Part shown: positions 5,438 through 7,684 of the stretch, one piece after another
Layout: the number at the start of each line of letters is the position of its first letter
Position numbering within the stretch: position 1 is the first letter of the stretch
DNA from: Thermococcus sp.
GTDB lineage: Archaea; Methanobacteriota_B; Thermococci; Thermococcales; Thermococcaceae
Assembly (NCBI GenBank): GCA_015522395.1
Contig: WAMH01000198.1
Location: forward strand, 1 to 7,684
Direction of reading: 5' to 3'
DNA: 7,684 bases
Made by a program: the position numbers and the translations under genes
Notes under the pieces: generated by a model
Seen by the model: only the letters and a program-made list of their open reading frames with translations
Told to the model about the DNA's origin: nothing
Database searches by the model: none

Positions 5438-6441
5438 GGTAGAACCTCCTCTATGCGCAGTCCTTCCCCACTGATCCTGGTTATCATCGGCGTTCCACCG
5501 GCTATTGTTATGGCCGTTGCCACTTCGCTCTGCTTCTCTGGAGCTAACGCGTACATACATCCACCGCCACCGGCACCGGTTATCTTCGCCCCCAGCGCTC
5601 CAGCGGTCCTTGCGGCGTAGACAAGCTCGCTCAGCTTTTTCGTTGAAACACCGAGGGCATCGAGCAGGCCGTGGTTGATGTTCATGAGCTTTCCGAGCCT
5701 GGCAAAGCGCACCTCCTCGTCGAGGTCCGAGAAGAGGGTCTCCCTTGCATTCTCCACGATCTTGCCCATGGCCGCCAGTATGGGCTCTATAACCTCGGGC
5801 ATCTCCTCACGGCTTTTTCTAACCATCGCCACCAGCTCTTTTGTAGAACCACTTGAGCCTGTGTAGCCCACAACTATCGGTAGCTCGACGAAGGGCAGGT
5901 GCTCGAAGTTCCCCCTCTCGTAGTGGATGAAACCACCTATGGCCGAAACCGTCGGGTCTATACCGCTTGAAGCCCCCTGGACGAGGAGCTCGACCTTGTG
6001 GCCGAGCTTTCCGATTTCCTCGTTGCTTAGCTCGAGGCCGAGGAGCCTTGAGACTGCCCCGATTGTGGCAACGGCAACGGCCGCCGAACTTCCCAGACCA
6101 GCTCCAACAGGAATCTGGGATGTTATAGAAACCGTTATTCCCCTCCCGTTGGCATCGGCTTCTTCCCTGACGAGTTCTATCGCCTGTCTAACATAGCTGA
6201 GGACCTCTGCCGCTTTTCCGTAGTCACTCTCGAAGTAAATCTCGTCCTCAGAGAACGAAACCGTCAGTCCAGGAACGCGTATGTCTTTGGCCTCGATTTT
6301 AATCGCACCCCCCTCGTTGAACTCTGCCCATACATAAGTTCGCAGGTCTATCGTGGCAGCGATAGCAGGCTTTCCATAGACGACGCTGTGCTCGCCGAAG
6401 AGGATGATCTTGGCCGGAGCCGAAGCTAGAACCCTCACCAT
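5434..6441 (-). CDS. mvk: Mevalonate kinase (GHMP kinase family)
   Basis: Phosphorylates mevalonate with ATP to 5-phosphomevalonate; cytosolic. From ATG 6441 it has 335 residues, the usual archaeal length. GHMP motifs in order: APAKIILFGEHSVVYGKPA near residues 9-27 (Lys11, Glu17, His18), the ATP loop P-x3-GLGSSAA at 111-121, SSGIDPTVSAIGG with catalytic Asp162, and the C-terminal KITGAGGGGC at 286-295. The 5' end is ambiguous: the minus strand reads GTG-GTG-ATG-GTG, all in frame, from 6447. The TATA box at 6471-6477 predicts transcription from about 6448, so the message is nearly leaderless; ATG 6441 is chosen as the strongest codon, but GTG 6447 (337 residues) is possible. First gene of the minus-strand cluster, with a stop overlapping the kinase downstream. 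All expected motifs are intact. Confidence 0.96.
   Translation of the reverse strand: MVRVLASAPAKIILFGEHSVVYGKPAIAATIDLRTYVWAEFNEGGAIKIEAKDIRVPGLTVSFSEDEIYFESDYGKAAEVLSYVRQAIELVREEADANGRGITVSITSQIPVGAGLGSSAAVAVATIGAVSRLLGLELSNEEIGKLGHKVELLVQGASSGIDPTVSAIGGFIHYERGNFEHLPFVELPIVVGYTGSSGSTKELVAMVRKSREEMPEVIEPILAAMGKIVENARETLFSDLDEEVRFARLGKLMNINHGLLDALGVSTKKLSELVYAARTAGALGAKITGAGGGGCMYALAPEKQSEVATAITIAGGTPMITRISGEGLRIEEVLP
5445..5449 (-). promoter_or_regulatory. Ribosome binding site of isopentenyl phosphate kinase, inside mevalonate kinase
   Basis: The minus strand reads GGAGG seven bases before ATG 5437, within the last codons of mevalonate kinase (the Glu-Glu-Val region). It decides the start against the longer open frame. 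Confidence 0.8.
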
Positions 6442-6470
6442 CACCACCGTTGAGGTTTTTCCCGGGTTGG

Positions 6471-6477
6471 ATATAAA
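6471..6477 (-). promoter_or_regulatory. TATA box of the mevalonate kinase transcript
   Basis: The minus strand reads TTTATAT, with purine-rich GTGAAGG before it as a plausible BRE. Expected transcription start is about 6448, essentially at the start codon cluster, so the mRNA would be leaderless. It probably drives MvK and the coupled IPK. Confidence 0.6.
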
Positions 6478-6580
6478 CCTTCACCTAAAGGGGAGACAAC
6501 GAAAGATTATCGACTCTTCTCGCCGGGCAATAAAACACTATCGTTAACCCGTAATGTCTTTTGATAGATTAAGTAGTAAA

Positions 6581-6588
6581 TTATTTAA
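6581..6588 (+). promoter_or_regulatory. TATA box of the P-type ATPase gene
   Basis: TTATTTAA in an AT-rich context (AGTAGTAAA precedes). The expected transcription start is near 6610, giving a leader of about 33 bases before ATG 6643. Confidence 0.55.
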
Positions 6589-6604
6589 GCACCACAGCAA
6601 AGAC

Positions 6605-6617
6605 TGTTATAGTAACA
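6605..6617. repeat. Short palindrome at the predicted ATPase transcription start
   Basis: TGTTA-TAG-TAACA is a perfect 5-bp inverted repeat around three bases, centred at 6611, almost exactly on the transcription start expected from the TATA box. Archaeal repressors often bind such sites to block polymerase, so an operator is possible. A 10-base match is short enough to arise by chance in AT-rich DNA. Confidence 0.35.
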
Positions 6618-6630
6618 ATGAGAAACTAAA

Positions 6631-6639
6631 GGGGGTGAT
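6631..6639 (+). promoter_or_regulatory. Ribosome binding site of the P-type ATPase
   Basis: GGGGGTGAT is complementary to the archaeal 16S 3' end, with seven bases from the G run to ATG 6643. It fixes the start and implies efficient initiation. Confidence 0.8.
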
Positions 6640-6642
6640 GGT

Positions 6643-7684
6643 ATGAGCGCAAGAGACCTCCAGGGGATAGCCCAGAGGGCAAAGCACATGGACGTCGAGG
6701 ACGTTCTGAAGTACCTGAACGTCGATCCAAAGAGGGGGCTCAGCGAGGAGGAGGCCAAGCGCCGTCTCAGAGAGGTCGGCCCCAACGAGATTCCCGAGAA
6801 AAAGGTGAGCCCAATCGTAAAGTTTCTCTCCTACTTCTGGGGCCCCATACCGTGGATGATTGAAATCGCCGCGATTCTATCCGCTATAGTCCACCACTGG
6901 GAGGACTTCGGAATAATAGTCAGCCTCCTCATCATAAACGCCGTCGTCGGCTTCTGGCAGGAGCACAAGGCAGAGAACATCATGGAGTACCTCAAGCAGA
7001 AACTGGCCCTCGAGGCGAGAGTTCTGCGCGACGGGGAGTGGAAGACGATACCCGCCAGGGAGCTCGTCCCCGGGGACGTAATCAGGCTGAGGATGGGCGA
7101 CATAATCCCGGCCGACGTTAAGCTAATTGAGGGTGACTTTCTGACGGTTGATGAGTCCGCGCTGACAGGCGAAAGCGTGCCGGTAACGAAAAAGGTCGGG
7201 GACATGGTTTACAGCGGCTCGATAGTCAAGAGGGGTGAGATGACGGGAGTCGTAGTTGCCACGGGTCTTAACACGTACTTCGGAAGAACCGTTCAGCTAG
7301 TTCAGTCCGCGAAGACGACAAGCGAGTACCAGAAGCTCGTCATAAACATAGGCAACTACCTCATAGTCCTGAGCCTCATAATGGTCTCCATAATGTTCCT
7401 AGTGGAGTTGCACAGGGGCAAACCCGTTATTGAGCTTCTACGCTTCGCCCTCGTCCTCACGGTTGCGGCAATCCCCGCGGCGTTGCCAGCTGTGCTGAGC
7501 ATTACGATGGCGATTGGAGCCTACGAGCTGGCAAAGAGGCAGGCAATAGTAACGAAGCTCGTGGCAATCGAAGAGCTCGCGGCCGTGGACACGCTCTGCG
7601 CCGACAAGACTGGAACCCTCACCAAGAACCAGCTAACCGTTAACAATCCACTCGTGTGGAATGGCTTCAGCGTCGATGATATGC
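6643..7684 (+). CDS. P-type ATPase, probable plasma-membrane H+-ATPase type (P3A), 3' end cut by window edge
   Basis: ATP-driven cation pump of the cytoplasmic membrane. 347 codons are visible of an expected 800 or so. Order seen: cation-ATPase N-terminal domain (about 17-55, with VLKYLNVDPKRGLSEEEAKRRL); helix pair M1-M2 (about 64-105, around WGPIPWMIEIAAILSAIV); actuator domain with PGDVIRLRMGDIIPAD (140-155) and the TGES dephosphorylation loop (175-178); M3-M4 (about 229-290), M4 carrying PAALP (278-282); then the phosphorylation motif DKTGTLT with Asp321. No heavy-metal-binding CxxC domain precedes it, and M4 lacks the CPC/SPC of P1B pumps; the IPAALPAVLS-type M4 and the short N-terminus resemble fungal/plant and Methanocaldococcus proton pumps more than Ca2+ or Na+/K+ pumps (PEGL). 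Ion specificity is inferred because the M5-M6 residues lie outside the window. Divergent from, and separately controlled from, the lipid cluster. Confidence 0.93.
   Translation, partial: MSARDLQGIAQRAKHMDVEDVLKYLNVDPKRGLSEEEAKRRLREVGPNEIPEKKVSPIVKFLSYFWGPIPWMIEIAAILSAIVHHWEDFGIIVSLLIINAVVGFWQEHKAENIMEYLKQKLALEARVLRDGEWKTIPARELVPGDVIRLRMGDIIPADVKLIEGDFLTVDESALTGESVPVTKKVGDMVYSGSIVKRGEMTGVVVATGLNTYFGRTVQLVQSAKTTSEYQKLVINIGNYLIVLSLIMVSIMFLVELHRGKPVIELLRFALVLTVAAIPAALPAVLSITMAIGAYELAKRQAIVTKLVAIEELAAVDTLCADKTGTLTKNQLTVNNPLVWNGFSVDDM

Larger units (their letters stand above)
6442..6642. promoter_or_regulatory. Divergent promoter region between mevalonate kinase and the P-type ATPase
   Basis: About 200 bases without a credible gene, visibly more AT-rich than its surroundings from about 6485 to 6630. 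It holds two back-to-back TATA boxes (minus at 6471-6477, plus at 6581-6588) about 100 bases apart. It also holds a palindrome at 6605-6617, a tiny open frame at 6618-6629 and the ATPase ribosome site. The stretch between the TATA boxes shows a GTTAAC palindrome (near 6543-6548) but no obvious RNA gene, box C/D pair or long repeat. Confidence 0.6.

Noticed and set aside
5438..5560. N-terminal extension of isopentenyl phosphate kinase by 41 residues
   Set aside because: The family N-terminus and a well-spaced GGAGG both indicate ATG 5437; the extension is out-of-frame mevalonate kinase coding sequence without conserved features.
7141..7190. Box C/D sRNA-like pattern (TGATGA with nearby CTGA)
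   Set aside because: The spacing between the boxes is far too short for a guide and the sequence encodes the conserved TGES loop of the ATPase.

Overview
The window reads as chromosomal DNA of a hyperthermophilic euryarchaeon, most likely Thermococcus or a close Thermococcales relative. The grounds are archaeal isoprenoid enzymes (isopentenyl phosphate kinase, FMN-type IPP isomerase, type I short-chain prenyl diphosphate synthase), an archaeal RNase J, TATA-type promoters and GGAGG/GGTGAT ribosome sites, tight gene packing, and charged-residue-rich proteins with AGG/AAG codons. The genus call is inference from protein resemblance; there is no rRNA here.

Layout. From about 6441 down to the left edge every gene lies on the minus strand, in transcription order: mevalonate kinase (6441-5434), isopentenyl phosphate kinase (5437-4646, overlapping by ATGA), an exported sequon-rich protein of unknown function (4599-3898), type 2 isopentenyl diphosphate isomerase (3829-2711), a small three-helix membrane protein (about 2654-2316), archaeal RNase J (2263-923), and a geranylgeranyl/farnesyl diphosphate synthase cut by the left edge (856-1). 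A roughly 200-base divergent promoter region (6442-6642) separates this block from a plus-strand P-type ATPase resembling plasma-membrane proton pumps (6643 to the right edge, cut after the phosphorylation motif).

How it works together. Four enzymes form most of the late archaeal mevalonate route to membrane lipids: mevalonate to 5-phosphomevalonate (MvK), isopentenyl phosphate to IPP (IPK), IPP to and from DMAPP (IDI-2), and chain elongation to FPP/GGPP for archaeol ether lipids. The step or steps between phosphomevalonate and isopentenyl phosphate are not encoded here. RNase J and two unknown membrane or exported proteins are interleaved. Several internal genes have their own predicted TATA box, so the block looks like a conserved same-strand cluster rather than one simple operon.

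No mobile element, CRISPR array, tRNA or rRNA was seen, and nothing amounts to a clearly new system. The most interesting signals are small: a GNRA-capped hairpin near the predicted 5' end of the RNase J mRNA, a promoter embedded in the end of the preceding gene, a palindrome plus a tiny upstream ORF in the ATPase leader, and the two uncharacterised proteins inside the lipid cluster.
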